64,000 bases of DNA from Adineta ricciae (taxonomy: Eukaryota; Rotifera; Eurotatoria; Adinetida; Adinetidae). Within the stretch, counting starts at the first letter, position 1. Every line of letters begins with the position of its first letter. Position numbers and translations under genes: made by a program. Positions 14,158 to 23,015 of the stretch are shown piece after piece. The DNA is taken from positions 1-64,000 of the forward strand of contig CAJNOJ010000087.1 in assembly GCA_905250025.1 (NCBI GenBank). The letters run 5' to 3'. Under the pieces are notes generated by a model, which ran no database searches, had not been told where the DNA came from, and was given only the letters and a program-made list of their open reading frames with translations.

Positions 14158-15200
14158 CTAAGAAAGAAATGCATTGCTTGCTAAATATGTCACATGCGAT
14201 TGATCTTGTTTTTCACTTCGAAAACTTCCTAGACTTTCGATGACGGAGTCTTCGTCATTGGTTGATCTGTCTTTCGCTTTGGAATTCGAACTATGTCGTC
14301 GTAATATCAAGAAAACTCCCAGTCCGGTAATAATGATTAAAGTTGATGTAATAACTATACCAATAATGATTGTAATCTTCATTGAATTATCTTCTATCAA
14401 GAAGAACAAAGCATTTGTTTGATGCTACGAAAATTAACGTGAGATGTCAACTTGTACACTTACTCTCTTCTTGTGCATGAATCACTCTGGCTAACCTGAG
14501 TGTAATATTTCCATAGATACGAAATTGACTCGCATTGGACATCGACGCACGTTTATTTATGTGAAAAAGTACTTGTCCGTTGAAAGTTACCTAGAAATAT
14601 ATAATGCAAACGTGAATACAAATGACATTTGGAAATTGAATGCTTTACATTGAACACATCGCGTGCAGTGAGAAAAATAGTGATGAGAAATGATGAATTA
14701 ACAAGTATTTTGGAGAGTACTTGTACTTCATTGAACCAAACAGTTCTTCTCTTATTGTTATAGGTAATCATATTGTCGACGATTTTAAGATGGAATGGAA
14801 TGTTTTCCTCGTCTTCCAGTAGATCAACATACATCCTAGAATGAACTTCGATTACGTTTTAGTCAAGTCTCAGGGAACACTAGTTGAGGGCAAAAATGAA
14901 AGTCTGAGCAACCGACGTACTCATGAAAAATTCGCTTACACGGGCTTAATAAATACACCGGCAATAATGATTTCGTCATTTGCTTTTAGCTTTGACGAGA
15001 TTTTTTCTGTATGATTGGTAATAAAAGCAATCTTCAAGAGAAATTTTATGAAATTAGATTAATCTCATCGTGTAATTTACTCCATGGACATCATTGACAA
15101 ACTGAAAAAGACGACGATAACTGTCACAGAATAAGATCAAACTAAGACGAATAATCGGACGATTTGAATAAAGAAGTGGAATTAGCACGAAATGACACAT
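14158..15200 (-). CDS. Membrane-anchored galectin-like protein
   Basis: Five exons join in phase: 15200-15081, 15031-14940, 14835-14649, 14590-14464 and 14393-14158, giving 253 aa. Residues ~41-170 follow the galectin beta-sandwich pattern: ANDEIIIAGVF, then a D/E-rich strand pair, IPFHL, a strand ending RRTVWFNEVQ, ...FLITIFLTARDVFNVTFNG, then FRIYGNITLRLARV. The conserved Trp that stacks on galactose is present (TVWFNE). The usual H-x-N-P-R sugar motif is degenerate: His is kept, but Asn and Arg are not in place. A single membrane helix (ITIIIGIVITSTLIIITGLG, ~182-205) is followed by a basic stop and a ~45-residue polar tail. The N-terminal 40 residues form only a weak signal peptide, so a further 5' exon is possible. 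Galectins are normally soluble, so the anchored form is unusual. Family call by pattern; sugar binding uncertain. Confidence 0.6.
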
Positions 15201-15546
15201 GAAATTTACAATGCAATGCAATGCAAGTCAATGGTTTGAACATTGCGCCATTCTTCTGTTTGTCAGTCAGTTTTAATCAGATATTTTATTTCAAAGAATT
15301 ATTTACCACCGGAAAAGAAATGATTGATCGGACTGTCGAAAATACAAATCAAGATATCAGTGATGCGATCGTCATTGTTCATACTCTTTGTTCGTTCTGT
15401 CGATGTCTGTGTACATTTAACATAGACGAGATATACTGGATAATTGTACATTTTAAACATTTCTTTCTGTACACTAGATGTTAGTGTTATATAAATAATT
15501 GTGATCGTAAAATCAATTTCATAGGCATTTCTAAACGTTTGAAGAA
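15201..15546. other. Divergent promoter region
   Basis: This lies between the minus-strand galectin-like gene and the plus-strand PGD-CC gene. A TATA box for the latter is listed separately. Overlapping open frames on both strands near 15221-15556 are low-complexity and are judged non-coding. Confidence 0.5.
15488..15497 (+). promoter_or_regulatory. TATA box of PGD-CC gene 1
   Basis: TATATAAATA lies about 50-60 nt upstream of the ATG at 15547, a spacing that fits a TATA-driven start with a short leader. The neighbouring paralogue has an equivalent TATATAAA at almost the same distance from its ATG. Confidence 0.6.
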
Positions 15547-16195
15547 ATGACTTCAATCCTTCTTTACTCCACTTTCCTCGCTATTATTGTGTTAAGTAAG
15601 TTTTTCATGAACCATAATCAAACAACATTAATATTCATTTACGTAGATTTTGTCCAAGCAACCTATCCTGGTGATGGATGCTGCGTTACGTGGAGTAGCG
15701 ATGGCACTTGCTGCATGAATGCCTACTTTCAATGCTGTGTAGACGCTGTTCCCGATGTCAGCTATTATTCAACTAACTACTATTATGGTGGAGGCGGCTA
15801 TTACCCTGTTGGCGGATGGGGACGAGTAAGTCATCCTATGTGTCGTTATTTTATGAACGATATGAAACTATTGTTTTATCGATATAAACACGGCGTTTTC
15901 TGTTTAGAGTTGGGGTGGTGGTTGGAACCATGACGGTGGTTGGTATCGTGGTGGCGGTTGGAACCGTGGCAATGGTTGGCATCGTGGTGGTGGCTGGAAC
16001 CATGGCGGTGGTTTTCACCGAGGGGGTGGCGGTTTTCACCGAGGGGGTGGCGGTTTTCACCGAGGAGGCGGCGGTTTTCACCGAGGGGGTGGCGGTTTTC
16101 ATCGAGGAGGCGGCGGTTTTCATCGAGGAGGCGGCGGTTTTCACAGAGGAGGCGGCGGTTTCCATCATGGAGGTGGTAGACGTCATGGTCGTTAA
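15547..16195 (+). CDS. Secreted PGD-CC protein 1 with Gly/His/Phe repeats
   Basis: Three exons (15547-15595, 15647-15825, 15908-16195) join in phase to 171 aa. Exon 1 codes only a signal peptide (MTSILLYSTFLAIIVL...). The mature protein opens with PGDGCC-x8-CC-x6-CC (residues ~25-47), then a Tyr/Gly-rich link, then a tail of Gly-Trp-Asn/His motifs and eight 7-residue GGFHRGG-type units (21-nt unit, 16007-16174), ending RRHGR. The glycine-, histidine- and aromatic-rich tail suggests a structural, adhesive or metal-binding extracellular role; that is inference. AATAAA follows at 16269-16274. The next gene downstream has the same signal-peptide exon length (49 nt), the same phase-1 first intron and the same cysteine spacing, so the two are tandem paralogues. 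I do not recognise the family. Long open frames on the opposite strand and in other frames are by-products of the repeat. Confidence 0.82.
16007..16174 (+). repeat. 8 x 21-nt tandem repeat (GGFHRGG)
   Basis: Eight consecutive in-frame 21-nt units code Gly-Gly-Phe-His-Arg-Gly-Gly. The last unit varies (FHHGG) and the seventh uses AGA in place of CGA for Arg. Differences are mostly synonymous CAC/CAT, GGG/GGA and GGT/GGC changes. Confidence 0.9.
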
Positions 16196-16820
16196 CAGAC
16201 GTTCAACATTCATATGTTTATAATCTCTTTAAAATTCTAATGCAAACTCAATAGTAATGTTATATTTTAATAAAAATCAACACAATTCTAGATTTTTAAC
16301 TTCATTTAACTAGGCAATTGACTCGCAAAACTTTTCTAATAGTAAACTTGTTTAGTACATAGAGTCTATTTCTGAGTATTCTCGATCGCAACCCTATAAT
16401 GAGATGACTAATTTCGATAGCGTCGATAAAATTTAAGGATTCCAGTTATCACGTTGGCAATCAAGTATACGGCTTTATCATTATATTGGTATGCGTCTCA
16501 AAAGATTCTAGACACCAACAATGATTCACTATGCTACGTTAAACATCATTGATTTTTTCTTCTTTCTTGCTCTCTAGTGAAGAAGAAAACAATTAGTCAG
16601 CGTCGTCTTCGAATTTGAATGTCACTTGTCTAGAACATCTAAATAACAGTATTATCGCGTATACGTCATTGAAAGAATTTGAATAGAATAGAATAGAATG
16701 GAAGATTATGTATTCGACTGACGTGTTTTAAATCAAGTGATTTACACCGGTACACAAATACCTCGATTGTATATTGGTTCTATTGGTGTCGATGCGTCGC
16801 TATTCTTCTTTTCTCAGCAG
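16196..16820. other. Intergenic region between PGD-CC paralogues
   Basis: This holds the poly(A) signal of the upstream gene (16269-16274) and AT-rich sequence, including a short AATAG/AATGG run near 16680-16700. No coding signal is seen. Confidence 0.55.
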
Positions 16821-16828
16821 TATATAAA
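16821..16828 (+). promoter_or_regulatory. TATA box of PGD-CC gene 2
   Basis: TATATAAA lies 60 nt upstream of the ATG at 16888. An AGTCATT/TTCAGTA stretch at about 16856-16873 could hold the initiator. The arrangement matches that of the upstream paralogue. Confidence 0.6.
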
Positions 16829-16887
16829 CCAGTATTATTGCATGAATTTACATATAGTCATTTCTATTCAGTAGTTGTATCAAAGAA

Positions 16888-18420
16888 ATGTCTGAGATGA
16901 CCTTCTGCTTCGTATTTGCATTCATTTTCTTGCCAAGTCTGTATCACAAATTTGTTCATTATATATCTATATGAACACTTATTTCTTTCGCAATTCTACC
17001 AGGTGTTATTTTATCACATTCATTTCCTGGCGATGAGTGTTGTATTCGAAGAAGTATAATACGAGGTTGTTGTGTGGATAGATTTGGCCGCTGCTGTGAT
17101 CCTTATCGTTTTTCAAAATTTCATCCTGCGCCTGGTCATCGTCGCTGGCGTGATGATGACTTATATTTTGATCATCATGGTGAGGTGAGTAGTTCCATGT
17201 CGTACACAAAACTCAGAAGAAAGACCTTTCTATCACATACATGCAAATTCTTATAATACTTCATAATATGCAACGATGTACAATTTTTTAGGGTGGTCGA
17301 CACCGATTTGGTCCAGATCGTGATACACCGGTAAAGCAATGCCAACTATTATATCCCAATGATAATAAAATCTCTCATCGTATAGAATCGCAACTTCTTT
17401 CCGCATGATCAATCCTCATCTCATGCATCAGAAGATAATCAAGAAGGTATTGAACGGGGTGAAGACCAAGGTACTGGGCAAGGTGGCCGTAAAGGTGTTG
17501 GACGAACCGACGGTCAAGGTACTGGAAGAGGTGATCGTAAAGGTGTTGGACGGGATGAAGACCAAAGCACTGGAAGAGATGATCGTCAGGGTGTTGGACG
17601 AACCGACGGTCAAAGTACTGGAAGAGATAATCGTAAAGGTGTTGGACGGGATGAAGACCAAAGTACTGGGCAAAGTGATCGTCAAGGTGTTGGACGAACC
17701 GACGGTCAAGGTACTGGACAAGGTGGTCGTAAAGGCGTTGGACGAACCGACGGTCAAGGTACTGGAAGAGATAATCGTAAAGGTGTTGGACGGGATGAAG
17801 ACCAAAGCACTGGAAGAGATGATCGTCAAGGTGTTGGACGAACCGACGGTCAAGGTACTGGTAGAGATAATCGTAAAGGTGTTGGACGGGATGAAGACCA
17901 AAGCACTGGAAGAGATGATCGTCAAGGTGTTGGACGAACCGACGGTCAAGGTACTGGAAGAAATAATCGTAAAGGTGTTGGACGGGATGAAGACCAAAGT
18001 ACTGGACAAAGTGATCGTCAAGGTGTTGGACGAACCGACGGTCAAAGTACTGGAAGAGGTGATCGTCAAGGTATTGAACGGGGTGAAGACCAAAGCACTG
18101 GAAGAGATGATCGTCAGGGTGTTGGACGAACCGACGGTCAAGGTACTGGAAGAGATAATCGTAAAGGTGTTGGACGGGATGAAGACCAAAGTACTGGACA
18201 AAGTGATCGTCAAGGTGTTGGACGAACCGACGGTCAAAGTACTGGAAGAGGTGATCGTCAAGGTATTGAACGGGGTGAAGACCAAAGCACTGGAAGAGAT
18301 GATCGTCAGGGTGTTGGACGAAGTGAAAACCAAGGTATTGGACGAGGTGTAGGTAAGATACTGGGAAAAGGCGTGGACAAGGTACTAACTAATCTTGAAA
18401 CAATAATCACTGTAATATGA
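16888..18420 (+). CDS. Secreted PGD-CC protein 2 with 16-aa hydrophilic repeats
   Basis: Four exons join in phase: 16888-16936, 17003-17184, 17292-17330 and 17386-18420, giving 434 aa. Exon 1 is a 49-nt signal-peptide exon (MSEMTFCFVFAFIFLP). Exon 2 carries PGDECC-x8-CC-x6-CC, the same cysteine spacing as the upstream paralogue, followed by a His/Asp-rich link. Exon 4 has no ATG in its true frame. It begins NRNFFPHDQSSS and runs through eighteen 16-residue units of the type GVGRTDGQGTGRGDRK, then a divergent unit and a short tail (GKGVDKVLTNLETIITVI). The repeat domain is almost devoid of hydrophobic residues and rich in Gly, Arg, Asp and Gln, so it is probably disordered and extracellular. 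Its composition meets the loose definition of a hydrophilin (high Gly, high hydrophilicity), which would suit a desiccation-tolerant animal, but that is inference. AATAAA lies at 18679-18684. Confidence 0.8.
17446..18309 (+). repeat. 18 x 48-nt tandem repeat (16 aa)
   Basis: Eighteen 48-nt units run without any length change, with a diverged nineteenth unit after them (18310-18357). Two unit types largely alternate (GVGRTDGQ... and GVGRDEDQ...), so a 96-nt higher-order period is visible. Units 12-14 and 16-18 have the same sequence in the same order, pointing to a recent 192-nt duplication. Because 48 is divisible by three and no unit contains a stop in several frames, long frames are open on both strands. 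Only the frame continuous with the upstream signal-peptide exons is taken as real. Confidence 0.92.
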
Positions 18421-18784
18421 TGATGATGATGATGATAGCAATGACGACTAATTAGTATCTGTCTTTTTTTTGTATACAAATTTATCTGATAATTTCTTGA
18501 CAAATATTCTATTAATATATTACATGTATTAACTAACAAAATTTGTGACTACTGCTGCCTGAGGGAGACACTAAAACAATCGTAGCACTATCAAATAAGT
18601 ATCTCTCCGACGATGCAACTGATTTTCATTTCAGTACATGGTTCTTTCCATCTACACATAAAACCAGAGCATTATTTCAATAAAAATTTATTTCGTATTT
18701 TTGTAAAGGATCATTTAACAATCATCTTCACATAAAGTAGACACTTTTAACGAAATCATCACATAGACTAAAACAACTCACTAA
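18421..18784. other. Convergent 3' region with two-way poly(A) signal
   Basis: This spacer lies between PGD-CC gene 2 (+) and a minus-strand orphan. It starts with a (GAT)n run (18419-18437). AATAAA for the plus strand (18679-18684) lies 2 bases from TTTATT, the minus-strand AATAAA (18687-18692), so one AT-rich element could end both transcripts. Confidence 0.5.
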
Positions 18785-19306
18785 TTATTTCTTAGCATAA
18801 TATATAATGATACCGATGGTGCCACCCAGTCCAACCAAAATGACAAGGCCAACACCAACGATGACAACTATTTCAACCATACCTTTACGTGTGCGACGCA
18901 GATGAGCAGCATTCAGTCGATCTTTGCCAAGACTTCTCTTCGTTTGTACGTGATTCTCATTAGATATTAGTGGTAACATATTACCAATCTGTTTGTTATC
19001 CATACTTATTGAATATGAATCTGATAAAGTTAAAATTCGCTCTGATCTAGTCATCAGAATCAATAGCAGATAAATTCTGAATGAGGTTAATATTTTGCAA
19101 TTTTCATCGATCATTGCCAAAACGACACCAATCAAACTTTCACAAAACTTAATAGAACTGAAACTATAATGAATATAAACATTCAACATAGCAACGAAAT
19201 GCTCACCAATATCTATTGCAAACATTTTCGATTCACATAGATGTTGCAGTAATCTTCTTAATACAGCGCAACTACGTATTGCATATGGATCCACCGTTTC
19301 GCGCAT
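18785..19306 (-). CDS. Orphan tail-anchored membrane protein, 5' end uncertain
   Basis: From the ATG at 19306 the frame gives 173 aa. The first ~95 residues look helical and contain conserved-looking Cys/Leu patterns (RSCAVLRRLLQHLCESKMFAI; FCESLIGVVLAMIDENC). A polar basic stretch (RTRKG) then precedes a strongly hydrophobic Gly/Val/Ile helix (~146-168), and the protein ends IIYYAKK, a dilysine-like C-terminus. This fits a tail-anchored or type I membrane protein, perhaps of the ER. The frame continues upstream of the ATG to about 19340, so a further exon may exist. I recognise no family. Confidence 0.45.
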   Translation of the reverse strand: MRETVDPYAIRSCAVLRRLLQHLCESKMFAIDIGEHFVAMLNVYIHYSFSSIKFCESLIGVVLAMIDENCKILTSFRIYLLLILMTRSERILTLSDSYSISMDNKQIGNMLPLISNENHVQTKRSLGKDRLNAAHLRRTRKGMVEIVVIVGVGLVILVGLGGTIGIIIYYAKK

Positions 19307-21008
19307 GATCAACAAGGCCACTATGGCAATGGTACAATTTAATTTTCATCTTATATTAGTTCAAGAAGTCATAGATATTCTCACGTTGATCAGATGTGTT
19401 AATAGAGAAAGAAAAGCTGTATAAATCAGTAGTATATTAACTTCTTTTTATATGAAAGGACTAGCGCAATTAAAGTTAATTTTGTTTTATAACACATAGC
19501 TTGACCTTAGCTGTAATTGATCGTAGAAGATGACTTTAGAGTTGAGAGAAAATGAAAATTAGCCCTTTGTAGTGTTAAACTTTTCTGATGAGTTTCTTCG
19601 AAATAAATAGAAACTTTTTTCATAAATATATCACTCAGCAAATACGGAAGTTCAAAACTTCGTAGCGTGCTCTCTTATGAATGGAATGAAAATAGCTTTT
19701 TTCTATTATTTCCAAGTATCAGAAATGACAACAAAAGTATCTACTCAGGTTATGATGATGTCTGTGAAAGATCAACTATCCTTTAAGTTAAACGAAGATT
19801 GATTTTTTTATTGTTAATCAGATGAGACTACTTTGAAAGTGAAAAAGTCTGAATCAATGTTGAGTATTAAAAGCGATTACGAGCGAGTACTCTTGAAATT
19901 TTCGAACGTCTGAGATTGTTTTTCGTTGAATAGAGATTACTGATAACTCATTCTTACGCTTTGAAATCGAACAAGAAAGCAAATATTTGTCATTTAATCA
20001 ATCAAAGCACAAAACATGCATGACTATGCTTCGATCGAATTTTTTTCGTTCAACATTTGTTTTTCCCTTTATCAACAACGGCAATCATTCCGATAATACA
20101 AATAACGCCTTAAGGTTCAATGTTCTGCAATGAGATGAATGCAGCTGCCAGTGCACATTCGATTTTGTTTCATGATCGATATCTTTCTAATAGAACTTCA
20201 TTTTCATTGTCCACGTTTGTCTAGCGTAAAAACGACTTAAAAACAAATCTCGACTTATAAGCGAATTGGATGCTCGACAGAGACAGTTAAGCTGATTTTG
20301 TTACATAATTTGCAATTATACGAGAAGAATAAGTTAATAATAGTATCAAGTCAGGGGTTATACTTTCTAATTTCCAACGCAGACACTGTTGGACATGTCA
20401 AATAAATGAATAATGTTTAATTCGAACAATGATGTTTGTCCTTCAAGAGAAAAATTGATTGAAGTGCCACTCCCATTGTCGACTGAAAGGTTGTCTACCG
20501 CGCGGTGTTGATGACATTGCCATCGTTCATCGCATTCATTCATTCTTTCTTTTTTCAACACACTCAAGTCATGCTGATGCTGATGGCTTTTCCGCCGAAT
20601 GAACATGCATTTATTTAATGACCTCCTGATCGCAACGACACATTGACAGCGCGCAGTGCAACACTTTTTCTTCTCCCTCTCCTTGTGTATATAGTAGCAA
20701 GAAAAAAAGGAAACAATAGGTTGACAATGTCGACTTACATGTTAATGATTACTACCTCCTATTGATTGATCTCATCTTAAAAAAACTTTTATGGTTGCTT
20801 GTCATTATAATCTAGTGATTAAAAATGTTCAAGTGCTCGTTCATCTCGGTGTGTGTGTGTGTGTGTTGTTTTTTTGTCTAATGAATTCTTTTTCCACATA
20901 GCGTGACCGCTAGTAGGCATGTAGATGTATACCTCAAATGATGGACATGTCATCAAGATTGGGAAGGTGGAGAAGATAAAACTGTCATATAATCATTTGA
21001 ATTTTCTA
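19307..21008. other. Intergenic, no gene recognised
   Basis: About 1.7 kb of AT-rich sequence. It contains a (GT)n run near 20850-20865. A 79-codon minus-strand frame at 20367-20606 has no domain, signal peptide or splice partner. Nothing else is supported. Confidence 0.5.
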
Positions 21009-22124
21009 TTATTCAGTTTGAACACTAGACGATGGATAAAATCGAAGTCCTTTGATTGAATTCGAGAGATTAAGAGTACAGTTCGATTTTTGATAGAGTT
21101 TGCCATGTTCAAGGTCATTGAATGATGTGGATGGAATATGTTCAAGTAAGTGATTAACTAGAGATAAATTTTCCCGACAAGAATCGATCGCTTGACGAAC
21201 AAACAATCGAATAGATGAGATCTTTCTTTTGGATTTCGAAGAAGAACGTATTTTTAGTTTCTCATCAGATTTCTCTTTGCAAGTTGGCAAAAAACGACTG
21301 TGTGAAATTTGTGACGATGTTGATTGAGCTAAAGTTGCAGACAGGTGTGTTGTGTCATCCAACAAGAACGTATTAGAAAGTTCGGAAGGTGATGTGTGTA
21401 GAACAGTTGAAGCATTATTATTGAAATTTTCCATTCCAACTGAAGATTTACGAATTGAAAGAGAAAGGAAGTCAATGAAGAGAAATTTTCTTTCCAGATT
21501 GCTAAACAATAATTACTTTTTTCTCTCTCTCGTTACTCACAACTAACCTGTTCTATCTTTGTTCTCATCGAATGTTATTTGTTTCATTTGTTTGGCAATA
21601 TCTATTTCTTCTTCGTCGTTCGATTGACTGAGATCATCATCGGAAAAGTATTTTTTTAAACAATGTTCTTCACCTGTACGCATTATTTGATATTCATCCA
21701 ATGATAATAGAGCGTATTTATTTGAACCAGTTAAACGAGCTTCGTCACCTGCTTCTTTACTCAAACAATCTGAAATTTCATTCGATGTTGTTTGAGTTTC
21801 TGCTTCGTACATATACACTTTGTGTAACTGAACAGGCATTTGAATTTCAACTTCGATTGGATTTATAGTCGTTGACGCTGATGCTGATGATTTCGAATTA
21901 AGTATGAGTTTAACAATCTCATTTGTTACTCTCGATTGTTGTTCATCCATATCCATTATTGGAAATAAAGTATCTAATTGCTCTTTCGATTTGGCGCCCA
22001 ACAGTGAACTTCGTCTACATAGGTTTTTTTTTCGCTCATCACCTGCTGTTACTACTTGAACATTCTTACTAAAGTTTCTCTTCTTTATTTTACCCCTGAG
22101 GAAATCGAACAAGATATTCCTCAT
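21009..22124 (-). CDS. Hypothetical hydrophilic protein, two exons
   Basis: Exon 1 is 22124-21548 and exon 2 is 21439-21009. A 108-nt intron with a phase-1 donor (G|GTTAGT) and an acceptor preceded by a long pyrimidine tract joins them, for 335 aa. A nearer acceptor at about 21500 would shift the frame and is rejected. The start MRNILFDFLRGKIKK is basic. The body is rich in Ser, Glu, Asp and Lys, with acidic patches (SDDDLSQSNDEEEID) and a Ser/Lys-rich basic segment, and looks largely disordered and intracellular. The C-terminal part has a helical stretch (RLFVRQAIDSCRENLSLVNH). No signal peptide, membrane span or known domain is seen. It is divergent to the nephrin-type receptor, but the spacer contains an assembly gap. 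Confidence 0.55.
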
Positions 22125-23015
22125 GAAGTTTTTTTATGTGATCACTGAACATATGAATACGAAATGATTTTTTGAGATTAAACATTTGATCGCGTATGTT
22201 CGATTTGTTTTTGTTTGATTTTACGGTAAAAAGCAAGAGACAAGAAGCATTTCACATCAAAGATCAATGATGAACACGCGTCTGAACGGAGATTAACGCT
22301 TCATCTCGATGTATACATATATGTGTGTATAAGCAAGCGTAGCGGTCTTCTTTCGTTTGAAGATATTCAATTGATTCTGTCAGGAGTAGGTGTGATTGAC
22401 GACCTTGACGATGAGAGACACAACAGACACGCTGTCTGGTCTGATGTTGACGTTTGCTAAGTCACGTCGGTAGTGTCCCATGAGTCTAATTTGCTTTGAG
22501 AATTCCGTTTTGTTCAATGAGGCAAATCTAAACAAACCTTCTCTCCTTCTTGTCAACACTGATCAGAAGTATGGATGAGAGAGAAAGTGCAATATAAAAC
22601 ATTGAGTGAGAGAGAGAGAGGGGGAGTTAGAAAGAAAAGAATAAGAAATGGCACCTTTCTCTCTCTCTCTTCTCTATTCTTTCTCGTTTTCTGTGTCTTA
22701 GATGGGAGAACAANNNNNNNNNNNNNNNNNNNNNNNNNNNNNNNNNNNNNNNNNNNNNNNNNNNNNNNNNNNNNNNNNNNNNNNNNNNNNNNNNNNNNNN
22801 NNNNNNNNNNNNNAAGAAACCTAGTCAAGTGTGTATTTGTATGTGTATATATATATGCATTGGTCAGTCAGGAATCGAATAGATTGCAATTATATGTTTA
22901 TAGTGAGGAAAGAGAAACAGACTCATCTCTCTAGATCGATCCATCTTGACTATTGTCTGTCTAGAGCGTGTCTGACCGAAGTATGACCACTATACTATTG
23001 TTGTCTATTTCAGAA
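22125..23015. other. Intergenic region with assembly gap
   Basis: This lies upstream of the nephrin-type gene on one side and the hypothetical minus-strand gene on the other. It contains (GA)n and (CT)n tracts around 22597-22675 flanking the N run, a likely cause of the assembly break. The sequence just before 23016 (TTGTTGTCTATTTCAG) is a good splice acceptor and may be a 5' UTR intron end or a trans-splice site. Confidence 0.6.
22714..22813. other. Assembly gap, exactly 100 N
   Basis: A run of exactly 100 N is the conventional size for a gap of unknown length. Real sequence may be missing here. Purine/pyrimidine microsatellites flank it. Confidence 0.98.

Noticed and set aside
15851-16223. 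Overlapping minus-strand and out-of-frame plus-strand frames rich in Thr/Ala/Val
   Set aside because: They are shadows of the 21-nt Gly/His/Phe repeat of PGD-CC gene 1.
17428-18333. Long minus-strand frame of 301 codons (Ser/Thr/Leu repeats)
   Set aside because: It is the antisense shadow of the 48-nt array, with no signal peptide, splice context or non-repeat part.
17405-18352. Long plus-strand frame of 315 codons (VKVLDE-type repeats)
   Set aside because: It is out of phase with the signal-peptide exons and arises because the 48-nt repeat leaves several frames open.
20367-20606. 79-codon minus-strand frame
   Set aside because: No domain, signal peptide or splice partner is visible, and its composition resembles flanking non-coding DNA.
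21440-21509. Upstream extension of exon 2 of the minus-strand hypothetical gene starting MFSNLERKF
   Set aside because: Joining there breaks the phase of the G|GTTAGT donor. The acceptor at 21440-21441 has a long pyrimidine tract and fits phase 1.
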